64,000 nucleotides of DNA. Origin: Alphaproteobacteria bacterium. GTDB taxonomy: Bacteria > Pseudomonadota > Alphaproteobacteria > Micavibrionales > Micavibrionaceae. The DNA lies in contig NVUR01000019.1 of the NCBI GenBank assembly GCA_002401965.1, positions 62,001 to 126,000 of the forward strand, given 5' to 3'. Under the pieces are notes generated by a model. That model was not told where the DNA came from. It saw only the letters and a list, made by a program, of their open reading frames with translations, and did no database searches. The position numbers and the translations under genes are program-made. Below are positions 46,810 through 57,373 of the stretch, in pieces (positions within the stretch are counted from its first letter, which is position 1; each line of letters begins with the position of its first letter).

Positions 46810-47709
46810 GTGAAAAAAATAGTAAAACCCGATATTATTGCGCTTTATAGCCCTAAAAACGCGCTGCCTGTAATTTTTGATTCGCCCCATAGCGGCACGA
46901 TTTACCCCGAAGACTTCAAATATGATTGCGATTTACACGCCTTAAGACGCATTGAAGACAGATATGTTGATGAATTATTCGCATCCGCCCCTGATTACGG
47001 CGCAAAATTATTGCTCGCCCTGTTCCCGCGCAGCTATATTGACGTAAACCGTGCGACAGACGATATTGATGATACGCTATTTGAAGGCGCGTGGCCAAAA
47101 GACGTACATGGCACAATAAACCCTTCATCACGTTCAAATTCAGGGATCGGGCTGATTGGACGTTTGATAAAACCGGGCTTTCCCATTTATGCACGTAAAC
47201 TAACGCCTGATGAAATCATGAACCGGGTCAAAAACTATTATGAACCGTATCATGACACGCTGTGCACCATCCTTGATAAAGCCTATTATAACCATGGGCA
47301 GTTTTGGCACATTAACTGCCATTCCATGCCCACCAGCGCCGCCTATCCGAAACAAAATATAGCGATGATCGGTGGTTCCCCGCAGCCAAGTGATATTGTT
47401 ATCGGTGATCGTGACGGACAAAGCTGTGGTCGGGATTTCCTTTATGAATTACGCGACTTTTGGCGCAGTAAAGGATACCGCGTTACGATTAATGATCCCT
47501 TTAAAGGGGTGGAGCTTATCTCTCGATACGCGCAACCAACGCGCGGGAAAAACAGCGTTCAAATCGAAATCAACCGCAGCCTGTATATGAATGAAAAAAC
47601 AGGCGATAAATCCCGCAATTTTGATGTTATTAAAAATGACTGCACCGAAATGATCCGCTTTTGCACCGCCTTCGCACAAAGCAAACTCACCAGTATCGCG
47701 GCAGATTAA
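46810..47709 (+). CDS. N-formylglutamate amidohydrolase family protein
   Basis: 299 residues. Family blocks are VIFDSPHSGTIYPEDF near residues 21-36, DRYVDELFASAPDYGA, RSYIDVNRATDDID, FWHINCHSMPT and the late VQIEINRSLYMNE. The reaction is hydrolysis of N-formylglutamate to glutamate and formate, known from histidine breakdown. No hut genes are nearby, so the substrate here is uncertain. The GTG start at 46810 lacks a strong ribosome binding site. Confidence 0.87.
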   Translation: MKKIVKPDIIALYSPKNALPVIFDSPHSGTIYPEDFKYDCDLHALRRIEDRYVDELFASAPDYGAKLLLALFPRSYIDVNRATDDIDDTLFEGAWPKDVHGTINPSSRSNSGIGLIGRLIKPGFPIYARKLTPDEIMNRVKNYYEPYHDTLCTILDKAYYNHGQFWHINCHSMPTSAAYPKQNIAMIGGSPQPSDIVIGDRDGQSCGRDFLYELRDFWRSKGYRVTINDPFKGVELISRYAQPTRGKNSVQIEINRSLYMNEKTGDKSRNFDVIKNDCTEMIRFCTAFAQSKLTSIAAD

Positions 47710-47772
47710 GATCATTTGCATTCTAAAAACAAAATATGCTAACATACATAAAAATATAATGCGGAATGAAAA

Positions 47773-48318
47773 ATGACTGAACCAGCTTCTGAAACTCAAG
47801 ATACAAAAAAAACAATCGATACAGAAAGACAGATAACACAACGTATTGCTGGTATAGAACGTGTCACGGATTCTAATATTTCCTATGGCTCGTCTATAAA
47901 AATAAATGCAGATAATATCGATAAGATAGGTCTATCCGATGATATCCACACATATCATATGGATAAGAGCGGACACTTGGAAACAATCGTAGAAGGGCAT
48001 CTCTTCGCATACGATTTCGATGAAAAGAACCCGCAAGATTTTCTAGAAAAGTTTGGTTTTGATGACGGCACAGACCCCGCACAAGCATCACCTTCCTTCA
48101 AAATACAAACAGTCGAAGTGGACGGTTACCTGCAAGGTTATTTCATTTACAATGATACAATGGAAGATTTAGGCGATTTTGGTCTTTATCTAGATACAGA
48201 TGCCTTAGACCTCACCCAAATAGATCCAGAATTAAAAAATACACTCCTGGAACAGAAACAAGAAGAACCAAGCGGGCAAATCAACACAGCCGCCCCGCTC
48301 CCTAACCCAAGCATGTAA
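47773..48318 (+). CDS. Uncharacterised acidic 181-residue protein
   Basis: 181 residues, strongly acidic, no Cys, no signal or membrane segment. A central region ([40 protein letters not shown]) is beta-rich; both ends look disordered. I recognise no family. It is 63 bases downstream of the amidohydrolase gene. Its last 17 bases overlap the end of lipB on the opposite strand, so transcripts from the two genes would be complementary at their 3' ends. Confidence 0.6.
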   Translation: MTEPASETQDTKKTIDTERQITQRIAGIERVTDSNISYGSSIKINADNIDKIGLSDDIHTYHMDKSGHLETIVEGHLFAYDFDEKNPQDFLEKFGFDDGTDPAQASPSFKIQTVEVDGYLQGYFIYNDTMEDLGDFGLYLDTDALDLTQIDPELKNTLLEQKQEEPSGQINTAAPLPNPSM

Positions 48319-48940
48319 CTTTCTGCTGCAAAGCTCTATCCAGCGCATCCATCGACACATCTTTACCAAGCGCATGCAAACTGGTCACACCATGTTCAGC
48401 AATACCACAGGGGACGATTCCATCAAAATGCGATAAATCAGGGTTCACATTGATTGAAACACCATGATACGTCACCCATTTACGAATACGTACACCAATC
48501 GCCGCAATTTTGCTTTCCGTACCATCGGGCATCACCACCCAAATACCGACACGCCCCGCGCGACGCTCTCCCTTAACATCAAATTCGGCGAGCGTTTGGA
48601 TAATCCACTCCTCTAACAAACGGACATAGCCGCGAATATCAGGCTTACCGCCCTGCCTTTTCTTTAGATCCAGCATCACATAGGCAATACGTTGCCCTGG
48701 TCCATGATATGTATGCTCCCCCCCACGCCCTGTTTTAAACACAGGAAACCCAAGCGACTTTGCCTCATCCAACAAATCACCGTCTTTTGCACTTGTCCCC
48801 GCCGTATAAAGAGGCGGATGCTCCAGCAACCAAATGCATTCATCGCTATACCCTTCACGAATACCCGCTATGCGCTGCTCCATTGTCTGTACAGCAACAT
48901 CATAGGAAATCGGGTCATTTTCAATTATCCAATCAACCAT
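48302..48940 (-). CDS. lipB: Octanoyl-[acyl-carrier-protein]:protein transferase
   Basis: 212 residues. It moves octanoate from ACP to lipoyl domains, first step of lipoate synthesis. It has [17 protein letters not shown] at 71-87, the catalytic Lys144 ([11 protein letters not shown]) and catalytic Cys178 (FDGIVPCGI). The family length is normal. It overlaps the upstream + gene by 17 bases tail to tail. lipA is not in the window. Confidence 0.96.
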   Translation of the reverse strand: MVDWIIENDPISYDVAVQTMEQRIAGIREGYSDECIWLLEHPPLYTAGTSAKDGDLLDEAKSLGFPVFKTGRGGEHTYHGPGQRIAYVMLDLKKRQGGKPDIRGYVRLLEEWIIQTLAEFDVKGERRAGRVGIWVVMPDGTESKIAAIGVRIRKWVTYHGVSINVNPDLSHFDGIVPCGIAEHGVTSLHALGKDVSMDALDRALQQKVTCLG

Positions 48941-49062
48941 ATATGCAAATAAGCATGATTTTTATTGCGCTGCAACGCTTTACTGACTTGCCCTACTGTT
49001 TTAGATTTGTTATTCCTCTGAAATCATTATTGTAGGTATTGAACTTATGATTATTGACGAGT

Positions 49063-49151
49063 GCGGCCGTGGCGGAATTGGTAGACGCGCAGCGTTGAGG
49101 TCGCTGTGGGAGTTAAATCCCGTGGAAGTTCGAGTCTTCTCGGCCGCACCA
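49063..49151 (+). tRNA. tRNA-Leu (anticodon GAG)
   Basis: 89 bases including an encoded CCA end. The acceptor stem GCGGCCG / CGGCCGC is perfect. The D-arm reads TGGCGGAATTGGTAGACGCG, the anticodon loop TTGAGGT gives GAG (reads CUC and CUU), a long class II variable arm follows, and the T-arm contains GTTCGAGTC. The maeB start is only 36 bases downstream with no terminator between, so the two may share a transcript. Confidence 0.97.
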
Positions 49152-49187
49152 TTTATTTGAATTTAAACATCACAGGGATTAAAACCG

Positions 49188-51527
49188 ATGGATAAGAAGC
49201 AAAAAGAAGCAGAAGCAGCAGCGTTCAGAGAATGCGCCTTAAAATATCATATGGAACCTACCCCCGGTAAAATCGCCATCCGCGCAACCAAAGCCATGGC
49301 CACCGCGCGCGATCTGGCACTCGCATATTCCCCTGGTGTTGCCGCCCCTTGTGAAGAAATCGCCAAAGACCCTGCAAAGGCGTATGATTATACATCTCGC
49401 GGAAATATTGTTGCGGTTATATCAAACGGTACAGCGGTTCTTGGACTGGGAAATCTTGGTGCGCTTGCATCTAAGCCCGTGATGGAGGGAAAATCAGTTC
49501 TCTTCAAAAAATTCGCGAATATCGATTCCATTGATATCGAAATCGATGAAACTGATGTTGATAAACTGGTTGATATCATTGCCTCACTAGAGCCGACATT
49601 CGGCGGTATTAACCTTGAAGATTTCAAAGCCCCTGAGTGTTTTGAACTTGAGCGTCGCCTTAAAGAGCGTTGTAAAATCCCTGTATTCCATGATGACCAA
49701 CATGGAACAGCGATTATCGTAACAGCAGCCTTCACAAACTGGTTACATTATTCAGGTCGCGATATTGCAGATATCCGCCTTGTCGCCTCTGGTGCGGGCG
49801 CGGCTTCTATCGCATGTTTGAACTTGCTAGTTCACGCAGGATTAAAGCGCGAAAATGTTATCGTATGTGACCGTAACGGCGTTGTTTATGAAGGTCGTAC
49901 AGAAGGCATGGATAAACAAAAAGCCGCCTTCGCATCTAAAACAAATGCACGCACATTCGATGATGCCATCAAAGGGGCAGACGTATTCCTTGGTCTTTCA
50001 GGACCAGGTGTTATGAATAAAGAACATGTCGCAGGCATGGCGGATGCACCGCTGATTATGGCTTTGGCAAACCCAACACCAGAAATTATGCCTGAGGATG
50101 TTTACGAGGTAAAACCAGATGCAATCGTTTGTACTGGACGCTCTGACTATACAAACCAAGTGAATAACGTTCTTTGTTTCCCATTCATTTTCCGTGGCGC
50201 ACTAGATGTTGGTGCCTCTACGATTAACGAAGCAATGAAACTGGCCTGTGTCGATGCACTCGCCTCACTTGCCCGTAAAGAAGCCGCCGCAGAGGTTGCC
50301 TCCGTTTACACAGATGAAAATCTTACGTTTGGCCCGCAATACCTTATTCCAAAGCCATTTGATCCACGCCTGATTGTCGACTTACCCATTGCCGTTGCGA
50401 AAGCTGCGATGGAAAGCGGCGTTGCGACCCGTCCGATTGAAGACTTCGAAGCCTATGAGCATAAGCTCCACCAGTTCTTCTATCGCTCACAGCTTATCAT
50501 GCGTCCAGTTTATACCCGCGCGAAAGAAGATCCAAAACGCGTCATCCTTTGTGAAGGTGAAGAAGAACGTGTTCTACAAGCCACACAGATCATTCTTGAT
50601 GAAAATATTGCGCGCCCTATGTTAATCGGTCGTAAATCCGTTGTCGAAGAGCGTATTGAGCGCCTTGGTCTACGTATGAAAGTTGGTGAAGATTTTGAAC
50701 TCACCGATCCACAAGATGATCCACGTTATCGTGATTATTGGGAAACATATCATACGATTATGGAGCGTAGCGGCATATCCCCCGATGATGCACAAACACG
50801 CGTTCGTACGAATGCAACGATCATTGGCGCGCTTATGCTTTACAAAGATCAAGCCGATGCCGTCATCTGTGGCACGCAAGGAAAATTCCATACGCATCTT
50901 AAAGATATAAAAGATATCATTGGATTAAAGCCGGGCGTTGAAACCCCAGCAGCCCTTAGCCCACTATTGATCCCGCGCGGAACATATTTCTTCTGTGATA
51001 CACAGATTAATACGAACCCGACAATTGCCCAGATATCAGAAATGACATTGCTGGCCGCCGAAGAGGTACGTCGTTTTGGTATTATACCAAGAGTTGCCCT
51101 ACTCTCTCATTCAAATTTCGGAACATTAGATTGTGAATCCTCACGCAAAATGCGCGCCGCCTATGCCGATATCCGTCGCAGAGACCCTGAGCTGGAAATT
51201 GATGGAGAAATGCAAGCTGACACAGCTATTTCAGATGCTATTCGTCAAAAAATCATGCCCAACTCTAAACTTACAGGATCGGCGAATCTATTCATCATGC
51301 CTAATGTTGAGGCTGCTAATATTGCATTTAGCATGGTTAAGACATTCTCTGATGGCATTAGTATCGAACCATTACTGCTTGGCGCAGCACGTCCGGCGCA
51401 TATTGTAACACCGGCGACATCAACACGCGGTATTGTCAATATTGCGGCAATCGCAACAGTCGGATCACAAGTTTTTGACGGTTCATCTGTTGATAATATT
51501 ACGCACCGCCTCATTCGCCGTGCATAA
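49188..51527 (+). CDS. maeB: NADP-dependent malic enzyme with phosphotransacetylase-like domain
   Basis: 779 residues. The malic enzyme half (about 1-425) includes [36 protein letters not shown] and [16 protein letters not shown]. The C-terminal ~340 residues are a phosphotransacetylase-like domain ([32 protein letters not shown]-like [11 protein letters not shown]), usually regulatory in MaeB. It converts malate to pyruvate with NADPH formation. The start follows CAGGGA. Confidence 0.97.
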   Translation: MDKKQKEAEAAAFRECALKYHMEPTPGKIAIRATKAMATARDLALAYSPGVAAPCEEIAKDPAKAYDYTSRGNIVAVISNGTAVLGLGNLGALASKPVMEGKSVLFKKFANIDSIDIEIDETDVDKLVDIIASLEPTFGGINLEDFKAPECFELERRLKERCKIPVFHDDQHGTAIIVTAAFTNWLHYSGRDIADIRLVASGAGAASIACLNLLVHAGLKRENVIVCDRNGVVYEGRTEGMDKQKAAFASKTNARTFDDAIKGADVFLGLSGPGVMNKEHVAGMADAPLIMALANPTPEIMPEDVYEVKPDAIVCTGRSDYTNQVNNVLCFPFIFRGALDVGASTINEAMKLACVDALASLARKEAAAEVASVYTDENLTFGPQYLIPKPFDPRLIVDLPIAVAKAAMESGVATRPIEDFEAYEHKLHQFFYRSQLIMRPVYTRAKEDPKRVILCEGEEERVLQATQIILDENIARPMLIGRKSVVEERIERLGLRMKVGEDFELTDPQDDPRYRDYWETYHTIMERSGISPDDAQTRVRTNATIIGALMLYKDQADAVICGTQGKFHTHLKDIKDIIGLKPGVETPAALSPLLIPRGTYFFCDTQINTNPTIAQISEMTLLAAEEVRRFGIIPRVALLSHSNFGTLDCESSRKMRAAYADIRRRDPELEIDGEMQADTAISDAIRQKIMPNSKLTGSANLFIMPNVEAANIAFSMVKTFSDGISIEPLLLGAARPAHIVTPATSTRGIVNIAAIATVGSQVFDGSSVDNITHRLIRRA

Positions 51528-51553
51528 CAAACCAAATACGGTATAGCCACTAG

Positions 51554-51575
51554 CATCCCCTCGCGGGGGTGTTTA
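51554..51575 (+). terminator. Probable terminator after maeB
   Basis: 7-bp stem CATCCCC / GGGGGTG with loop TCGC, followed by TTTAT. The T-run is short, so strength is uncertain. Confidence 0.5.
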
Positions 51576-51618
51576 TACTCCTTTCTGCAATATAAAAAAA
51601 CACAGAAATGAGTTTTGC

Positions 51619-53022
51619 ATGCCACCTACAGACGCAGAAAAGCCTTCTGGCACAAGCAACTCTTTACCGGAAGAAATCAATACGCATCTACCCGATGAAG
51701 ACATCAGGGAGATACTGGATGCTGCGAAGTTGCAGGATTCGGACACGGTTTATGCCGCCCTAAAAGAACTCAGTCCCGCTGACGCTGCAGAATTACTCTC
51801 AAAAATTAAAGAGGATGACCGCCAAGAGCTTCTATCCATGTACGGAGAAGCCCTCAACCCACAGATATTTGCAGAGCTGGATCAAGAACTTAGCCGCTCC
51901 GCATTGGCCGCAATGCCAACAGCCAGCGTCGTAGAAATAATCTCGCGGCTGGAGAGCGATGATGCACTACTGCTGGTTGAGACATTAAAACCCGATGTCC
52001 AAAAAGAAGTTATCAATAGGCTGTCAACAAAAGACAGATTAGCGTTGGAAGAAGGGCTTAGTTTCCCCGAAGACAGTGCGGGTCGCCTTATGCGCCGCGA
52101 ATTGGTTTCCATACCAGAATTCTGGACAGTTGGAAAAACCATTGATTACCTGCGTACATCAACAAAAACCCTGCCGGAAGATTTCTTCGATCTATTTATT
52201 ATAAATCCGTCTCACCATCTAACAGGCGCTATACCGCTCAGCCGCCTGATCCGATCCGGCAGAGACGAAAAAATACAAAATTTACAAATAGAGGGAACAA
52301 ACTCCATCCCCGCAGAAATGGATCAAGAAGAAGTCGCCCACATGTTCCGCCGCGATAATATCGTTTCCGCGCCTGTCATTGATAATGATGGACGGTTAAT
52401 CGGTATGATTACAATTGATGACATTGTTGATGTTATCGATGAAGAAGCACAAGAGGATTTATTACGTATGGTTGGTGTGGATCACGGTGACCTTTATCGC
52501 GCCGTTATTGCAACGGCCAACACGCGTTTTAAATGGCTGTTTGTTAATCTTCTTACCGCGATACTGGCCTCCATCGTTATCTCGTTCTTTGGCGCAACAA
52601 TTGAACAAATTGTCGCGCTCGCCGTTTTAATGCCTATTGTGGCATCGATGGGCGGAAACGCAGGAACACAAGCCCTGACTGTTGCTGTACGCGCGATTGC
52701 AACGCATGAAATATCCGAAACAAACACATGGCGGGTCATCTGGAAAGAAACGCTCGTCGGGCTTTTAAACGGTATATTATTCGCCGTATTAACAGGATTC
52801 ATCGCCGCCCTTTGGTTCCAGTTACCGATGCTGGGCATTGTTATTGCCCTTGCCATGACGATTAATTTAATCGTTGCAGGTCTGTTTGGCGCAGGCATTC
52901 CGCTGTTCCTACACCGTATAGGCAGTGACCCCGCGGTCTCATCCACCGTATTACTAACCACCATCACCGATGTCGTTGGCTTTTTGTCCTTTTTAGGTCT
53001 GGCTACATTACTTATGGTTTAA
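51619..53022 (+). CDS. mgtE: Magnesium transporter MgtE
   Basis: 467 residues. Layout: N-terminal superhelical domain (LKELSPADAAELLSKIKEDD), two CBS domains (about residues 145-275, including VAHMFRRDNIVSAPVIDNDG), and five C-terminal helices with PIVASMGGNAGTQALTVAVRA, the pore signature. It is a Mg2+ channel gated by cytosolic Mg2+ binding at the CBS domains. No Mg riboswitch is visible in the 91-base upstream gap. Confidence 0.96.
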   Translation: MPPTDAEKPSGTSNSLPEEINTHLPDEDIREILDAAKLQDSDTVYAALKELSPADAAELLSKIKEDDRQELLSMYGEALNPQIFAELDQELSRSALAAMPTASVVEIISRLESDDALLLVETLKPDVQKEVINRLSTKDRLALEEGLSFPEDSAGRLMRRELVSIPEFWTVGKTIDYLRTSTKTLPEDFFDLFIINPSHHLTGAIPLSRLIRSGRDEKIQNLQIEGTNSIPAEMDQEEVAHMFRRDNIVSAPVIDNDGRLIGMITIDDIVDVIDEEAQEDLLRMVGVDHGDLYRAVIATANTRFKWLFVNLLTAILASIVISFFGATIEQIVALAVLMPIVASMGGNAGTQALTVAVRAIATHEISETNTWRVIWKETLVGLLNGILFAVLTGFIAALWFQLPMLGIVIALAMTINLIVAGLFGAGIPLFLHRIGSDPAVSSTVLLTTITDVVGFLSFLGLATLLMV

Positions 53023-53107
53023 CAAAGCAAGGAACACTGAAACGTTTGTAATTAACCCTAAAATCAAATATAAATACGACCAAATAGAAACAACACAATA
53101 TAAAGAT

Positions 53108-53641
53108 ATGTCCGCTGCAAAATTAGAAAAACCAAGTCTGGAACACAAAGAAAGCTATATTCAGGCTTTGCGTGAATTTCAAGAAGAAGGACGTTATACC
53201 TTCCTCGATGTTAAAGACATTGAAAGTAACTTTGAAGATTTCATTCAAACATTGAATGAAGGTAAGAAAAACCTACATAAACCCTATGCAGATTGGGTAG
53301 AGCCTGTATCCGAAACAGTTTTATGGCTGATGAAAGAAAATGAATTTATTGGCACACTCAATATTCGTCACCGCCTGAACTGGCATTTGGAAAAATGGGG
53401 TGGTCATCTAAACTTTATTATCCGCCCTTCTATGCGTGGTAAAGGCTTTGGTAAAAAACTACTGCAAAAAGCCATCCCTTATATTTCCTACCTTGGTATT
53501 GAACGTGCGTTAATTACAATCTCTCCTGACGATACTGCGGGCAATAAGATCATAAAATTTTGCGGTGCAGAATTTGAAGATACACTTCCCGCAACAGATA
53601 AATTCCCCGAACGCAATCGTTACTGGCTTGATTGTACCTGA
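53108..53641 (+). CDS. GNAT-family N-acetyltransferase
   Basis: 177 residues with the GNAT core: a central beta region (ETVLWLMKENEFIGTLNIRH), the acetyl-CoA-binding motif LNFIIRPSMRGKGFGKKLLQ, and ALITISPDDTAGNKIIKFCG. The substrate is unknown. It ends 8 bases before the PBP gene, so the two may share a transcript. The ribosome binding site is weak (AAAGATATG). Confidence 0.88.
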   Translation: MSAAKLEKPSLEHKESYIQALREFQEEGRYTFLDVKDIESNFEDFIQTLNEGKKNLHKPYADWVEPVSETVLWLMKENEFIGTLNIRHRLNWHLEKWGGHLNFIIRPSMRGKGFGKKLLQKAIPYISYLGIERALITISPDDTAGNKIIKFCGAEFEDTLPATDKFPERNRYWLDCT

Positions 53642-53649
53642 TTATTCCC

Positions 53650-55605
53650 ATGGCAAAAGCAAAGAAAAAAACCACAAAGAAGAAGAAAACGCCTGTCAAA
53701 AAGAGCCAAAAGTCTTCTTTATTCCTACGTGCTTCTAAATGGATGCTGGTTTTAGGACTATGGGCAGGAATATTCTTAAGCGGCGTTATCCTCTGGTATG
53801 CTAAAGACCTGCCCGATATCACCAAATCCGCAACGTTTGAACGCCGCGCCTCTATCATTATCAAAGCCGCCGATGGTTTTACGATCGCCCGCTATGGCGA
53901 GAGTAAGGGCAAAAACATCCATGTTGATGAACTCCCCGACTACCTTGTTCACGCCATTCTCGCCACCGAAGATAGACGGTTTTACGATCACCCCGGCATA
54001 GATGTTCTTGGTATCGCCCGCGCCATGTTAGTCAATATAAGCAAAGGTCGGTTTGTGCAGGGTGGCTCTACCATTACACAGCAACTGGCCAAGAACCTGT
54101 TCCTGACCCATGACCGAAAGCTGGCACGTAAAATCAAAGAAGCCCTACTCGCCTTATGGCTGGAACGTGAGCTTAGCAAAGATCAAATCCTCAGTGCCTA
54201 TATGAACCGCGTTTACTTGGGATCAGGCACCTATGGCGTTGATGCCGCCGCACACCTGTATTTTGATAAACCCGCCCAAGATGTGAACCTACGTGAAGCT
54301 GCCATTTTGGCAGGCCTTCTGAAAGCCCCGTCCAGATATTCTCCCCACAACAACGCCGCCCGTGCAAAAGAACGCTCCGACATTGTTATAGCATCCATGA
54401 AGGATGCGGGCTATATCACGCAAGTGGATATGACAGAGGAGAATTTATTGCTCTCCTTACCCCACAAAAAATCAAAAACTGGACAAAATGCGCGTTATTT
54501 CACCGATTGGGTGATTGACGGCATAGATGATCTGATCGGCAAAAGCGGCATGGATTTAGTCATTGAAACAACCCTTGATTCTGGCTTACAAAAACGCGCT
54601 TACCAAAGCCTGACCACCGCAATAGATAACACCGAAGAATTGCAGTTTGTGTCACAAGGCGCCGTAATATCGCTCAGCCCTGATGGTGCAATTTTGGCCA
54701 TGGTCGGTGGCTATGATTACGGGCAAAGCCAATTCAACCGAACAACACAAGCCAAACGCGCGCCTGGCTCGGCGTTTAAACCCTTCGTCTATTTAAGTGC
54801 GCTTGAAAAAGGGTGGAAACCCAATAGCAAGATATTGGACGCGCCCATAACAACGGGCACATACCGCCCAAAAAACTTTGCAAATAAATATTACGGCACC
54901 GTGACACTGGAAACAGCACTGGCAAAATCTATGAACACCGCGACAATCCGCCTTGCAAAAGATATCGGCATCGCATCCATCCTTAAAACCGCAAAAAGAC
55001 TCGGTATTACCTCAAAAATGGAACGGGATTTAAGCCTTACACTGGGCAGTTCGGGGATATCGATGTTGGAAATGGCAACGGGCTACGCTATTTTAGCCAA
55101 TGGCGGATACCGCGTCTTCCCCTATGCCATCACCCGTATAACAAATGATGAGGGGCGCGTTTTGTTCAAGCGATCCCCGCCAAAAACATATCAATCCATT
55201 ATCCGCCGCAAACATGTGCGCGCAATATCATCCATGATGGAAAGCGTCATTAACGAAGGCACAGGCCGCCGCGCTCGCATGCCCTTCCCCGCATCGGGGA
55301 AAACAGGCACATCACAAAACAGCCGCGATGCGTGGTTTGTTGGCTATACCGATAAAGTGGTCTCTGTCGTATGGCTGGGCAATGATGATAACAGCCCGAT
55401 GCGCCGCATCACCGGCGGTAGCTTACCCGCCGAGATTTGGCGTGATGTTATGCTGTATGGTAATAAAAGTCGCGCCCCTGTCATTATATCAGGAGCAAAG
55501 GGCAGCAGCATTTCAGGGCTGCTCGGGCGGCTTATCCCTAATCACACCCCACATAAAAATATAAAGAAAAAATCAGGTGGTGATTATTCTAATTTGAACG
55601 AGTAG
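53650..55605 (+). CDS. Class A penicillin-binding protein (PBP1A family)
   Basis: 651 residues from the ATG at 53650; a TTG 18 bases earlier overlaps the GNAT gene. A Lys-rich cytoplasmic tail precedes one membrane helix (about residues 27-48). The glycosyltransferase domain shows ILATEDRRFYDHPGIDVLGI and GGSTITQQLAKNLFLT. The transpeptidase domain has the SxxK Ser in APGSAFKPF, SMN in AKSMNTATI and KTGTS near the end. It polymerises and crosslinks peptidoglycan. It is shorter than E. coli PBP1a because the inserted OB domain is absent. Confidence 0.94.
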   Translation: MAKAKKKTTKKKKTPVKKSQKSSLFLRASKWMLVLGLWAGIFLSGVILWYAKDLPDITKSATFERRASIIIKAADGFTIARYGESKGKNIHVDELPDYLVHAILATEDRRFYDHPGIDVLGIARAMLVNISKGRFVQGGSTITQQLAKNLFLTHDRKLARKIKEALLALWLERELSKDQILSAYMNRVYLGSGTYGVDAAAHLYFDKPAQDVNLREAAILAGLLKAPSRYSPHNNAARAKERSDIVIASMKDAGYITQVDMTEENLLLSLPHKKSKTGQNARYFTDWVIDGIDDLIGKSGMDLVIETTLDSGLQKRAYQSLTTAIDNTEELQFVSQGAVISLSPDGAILAMVGGYDYGQSQFNRTTQAKRAPGSAFKPFVYLSALEKGWKPNSKILDAPITTGTYRPKNFANKYYGTVTLETALAKSMNTATIRLAKDIGIASILKTAKRLGITSKMERDLSLTLGSSGISMLEMATGYAILANGGYRVFPYAITRITNDEGRVLFKRSPPKTYQSIIRRKHVRAISSMMESVINEGTGRRARMPFPASGKTGTSQNSRDAWFVGYTDKVVSVVWLGNDDNSPMRRITGGSLPAEIWRDVMLYGNKSRAPVIISGAKGSSISGLLGRLIPNHTPHKNIKKKSGGDYSNLNE

Positions 55606-55620
55606 GTCACAATCCCGCGC

Positions 55621-56040
55621 TCACGAACTTAAAACATCTTCCTTGATAATATGGTGAACATGACGGAACGAGGAAAAATTCGGTTGCTCCTGACGCGTGA
55701 ACCATTGATCGCGCAGTGCCATCATTTCCTTGCTCGGCGCACCAATATCCCAACCGCAACGCATCAGTGCATTATCTATATAATCCAGAAATTCAACAGG
55801 GAATGCAATTCGCGGCGCACGTAACCCCATCTCGACCAAAGCCTTTGCCGTGTGTGCATCACTGATATCCAGCATATCCGCCGTGAACTGGATAGCGGAT
55901 AAGATCTTGATTTCCACCCGACTGACGGGGACATGGCGCATATGCCCCATAAAGCGCGTATAGATATTCCATTGCTCTGGCGTTACATGCGCTCTTTCGG
56001 GTTGCGGTAGAGTGATTTTATCTGTTTCAATCTTAAACAT
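55621..56040 (-). CDS. Uncharacterised 139-residue protein
   Basis: 139 residues from the ATG at 56040, chosen for AAGGAG 9 bases upstream. It is soluble and helix-rich. Blocks include QWNIYTRFMGHMRHVPVSRV and PVEFLDYIDNALMRCGWDIG, with several His near the C-terminus (FRHVHHIIK). I recognise no family. It converges on the PBP gene with a 15-base gap and lies 136 bases downstream of rnhA, a stretch with no clear feature. Confidence 0.65.
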   Translation of the reverse strand: MFKIETDKITLPQPERAHVTPEQWNIYTRFMGHMRHVPVSRVEIKILSAIQFTADMLDISDAHTAKALVEMGLRAPRIAFPVEFLDYIDNALMRCGWDIGAPSKEMMALRDQWFTRQEQPNFSSFRHVHHIIKEDVLSS

Positions 56041-56176
56041 AGCGCTCAACTCCTTCAATATGTGCTGGTCAGAAAGTGACCTTCGATACATCCAGCATGG
56101 AAGCTATTCTTTAACAGAATCTTAATTTCGAGGATTGGGGCAATTTCCCCTGTGGGTTAAATAAAGCGATTTCGGC

Positions 56177-56611
56177 CTAATTCGTTGGTATACCTTGCCT
56201 TGCCAGCTCATCCGCGCGTTCGTTCCCCGGATCACCCGCATGCCCCTTAACCCAAATCATCTCAACATTATGTGCCTGAACCAACGTATCGATTCGCTGC
56301 CACAGATCTTTATTCTTCACAGGTTTCTTGGAGGCGGTCTTCCAGTTTTTGGCTTTCCAGCCATCCATCCACTCGGTAATACCTTGCAAAACATATTTAC
56401 TGTCCGTGTATATTTTCACGTCCGAGCGTTTCTTCAACGCGGTTAAAGCCTCAATCACCGCCATCATTTCCATACGGTTGTTGGTCGTGTCCAATTCACC
56501 ACCACACAGCTCTTTCTTATGTGTGCCCGCGCGCATCAAAACGCCCCAGCCCCCCGGTCCCGGATTACCACTGCACGCGCCATCGGTATAAATAATAATA
56601 GGATTTGCCAT
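56177..56611 (-). CDS. rnhA: Ribonuclease HI
   Basis: 144 residues. It degrades RNA in RNA-DNA hybrids. The catalytic residues are all visible: D10 ([17 protein letters not shown]), E48 ([13 protein letters not shown]), D70 ([11 protein letters not shown]), H124 and D134 ([15 protein letters not shown]). Its start overlaps the stop of the upstream P-loop gene by one base, implying coupling. Confidence 0.97.
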   Translation of the reverse strand: MANPIIIYTDGACSGNPGPGGWGVLMRAGTHKKELCGGELDTTNNRMEMMAVIEALTALKKRSDVKIYTDSKYVLQGITEWMDGWKAKNWKTASKKPVKNKDLWQRIDTLVQAHNVEMIWVKGHAGDPGNERADELARQGIPTN

Positions 56612-57366
56612 TATGCTCCCAATGCCTTTTCTATGATGTCTGTAAATTCTTCGGAAGATTTTAGGTTATTAAACGCCGCAGCATTAATCGTCACGCCATA
56701 TAAGTCCGCCAGCCTTTGGTATTTCGGTTTACGTGCCTCGAACAATAACGGAAAGACCCAGCGCGAAAAATCATCGGGCGTCATTGCCTCAACACCACTG
56801 ATGTTAAATTCACTCAAAAATTCTTCCAACTTTTGCTTTAAAAATGCGGGCGGAAAGAATAATGGCTTGGGATAATCACGCGCGCGCTGTAACACGATTT
56901 GCTCTTCCTGCTCATCGGTTTTTAGGTAAACAAATAATGTCTGCGTACCAATTTTTTGCATTAAGGCGTCATCTTCAACCTCACAAAAGCTGCCCGTTGA
57001 ATCATGAATGAAGTTCCCTTGCACTGTATCCAGCACATCCCCCATAACATCCAAGGCCGCAATTTCCGCATCATAATATGCCTTTTGTCGCGTTTTGAAT
57101 AAATCCAGCGCAAAACCGTCCTGCTCCGCATCACCTAATTTTCCAAGATATTCAGACAACGCACCAATATCATCCGCCGTAATCGGGCCAACGCCGGAAA
57201 GCTCTTCCTTAAGATATTTTGCACCAATCACATAGTCACAAGAATAATTGCTCCACCCCCATGCCTCTAACTGGCAAGAAATATGCGTTTTCCCTGCGCC
57301 TGACATACCAAGTAAAGTTATGGCTTTCTTCGGTGAATTGCTAAACTCTTCTGCGGGAGGTTTCAT
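56611..57366 (-). CDS. P-loop ATPase/kinase-like protein between ispH and rnhA
   Basis: 251 residues. Walker A GMSGAGKT at 20-27 is followed by [20 protein letters not shown], reminiscent of shikimate-kinase-like folds. A likely Walker B or switch region is [16 protein letters not shown], and [20 protein letters not shown] resembles the lid of nucleoside or shikimate kinases. Many alphaproteobacteria have homoserine kinase thrB between ispH and rnhA; this protein is not a ThrB (GHMP or APH fold). It is coupled to rnhA (1-base overlap) and 7 bases after ispH. Substrate unknown. Confidence 0.72.
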   Translation of the reverse strand: MKPPAEEFSNSPKKAITLLGMSGAGKTHISCQLEAWGWSNYSCDYVIGAKYLKEELSGVGPITADDIGALSEYLGKLGDAEQDGFALDLFKTRQKAYYDAEIAALDVMGDVLDTVQGNFIHDSTGSFCEVEDDALMQKIGTQTLFVYLKTDEQEEQIVLQRARDYPKPLFFPPAFLKQKLEEFLSEFNISGVEAMTPDDFSRWVFPLLFEARKPKYQRLADLYGVTINAAAFNNLKSSEEFTDIIEKALGA

Positions 57367-57373
57367 TTCTTAA

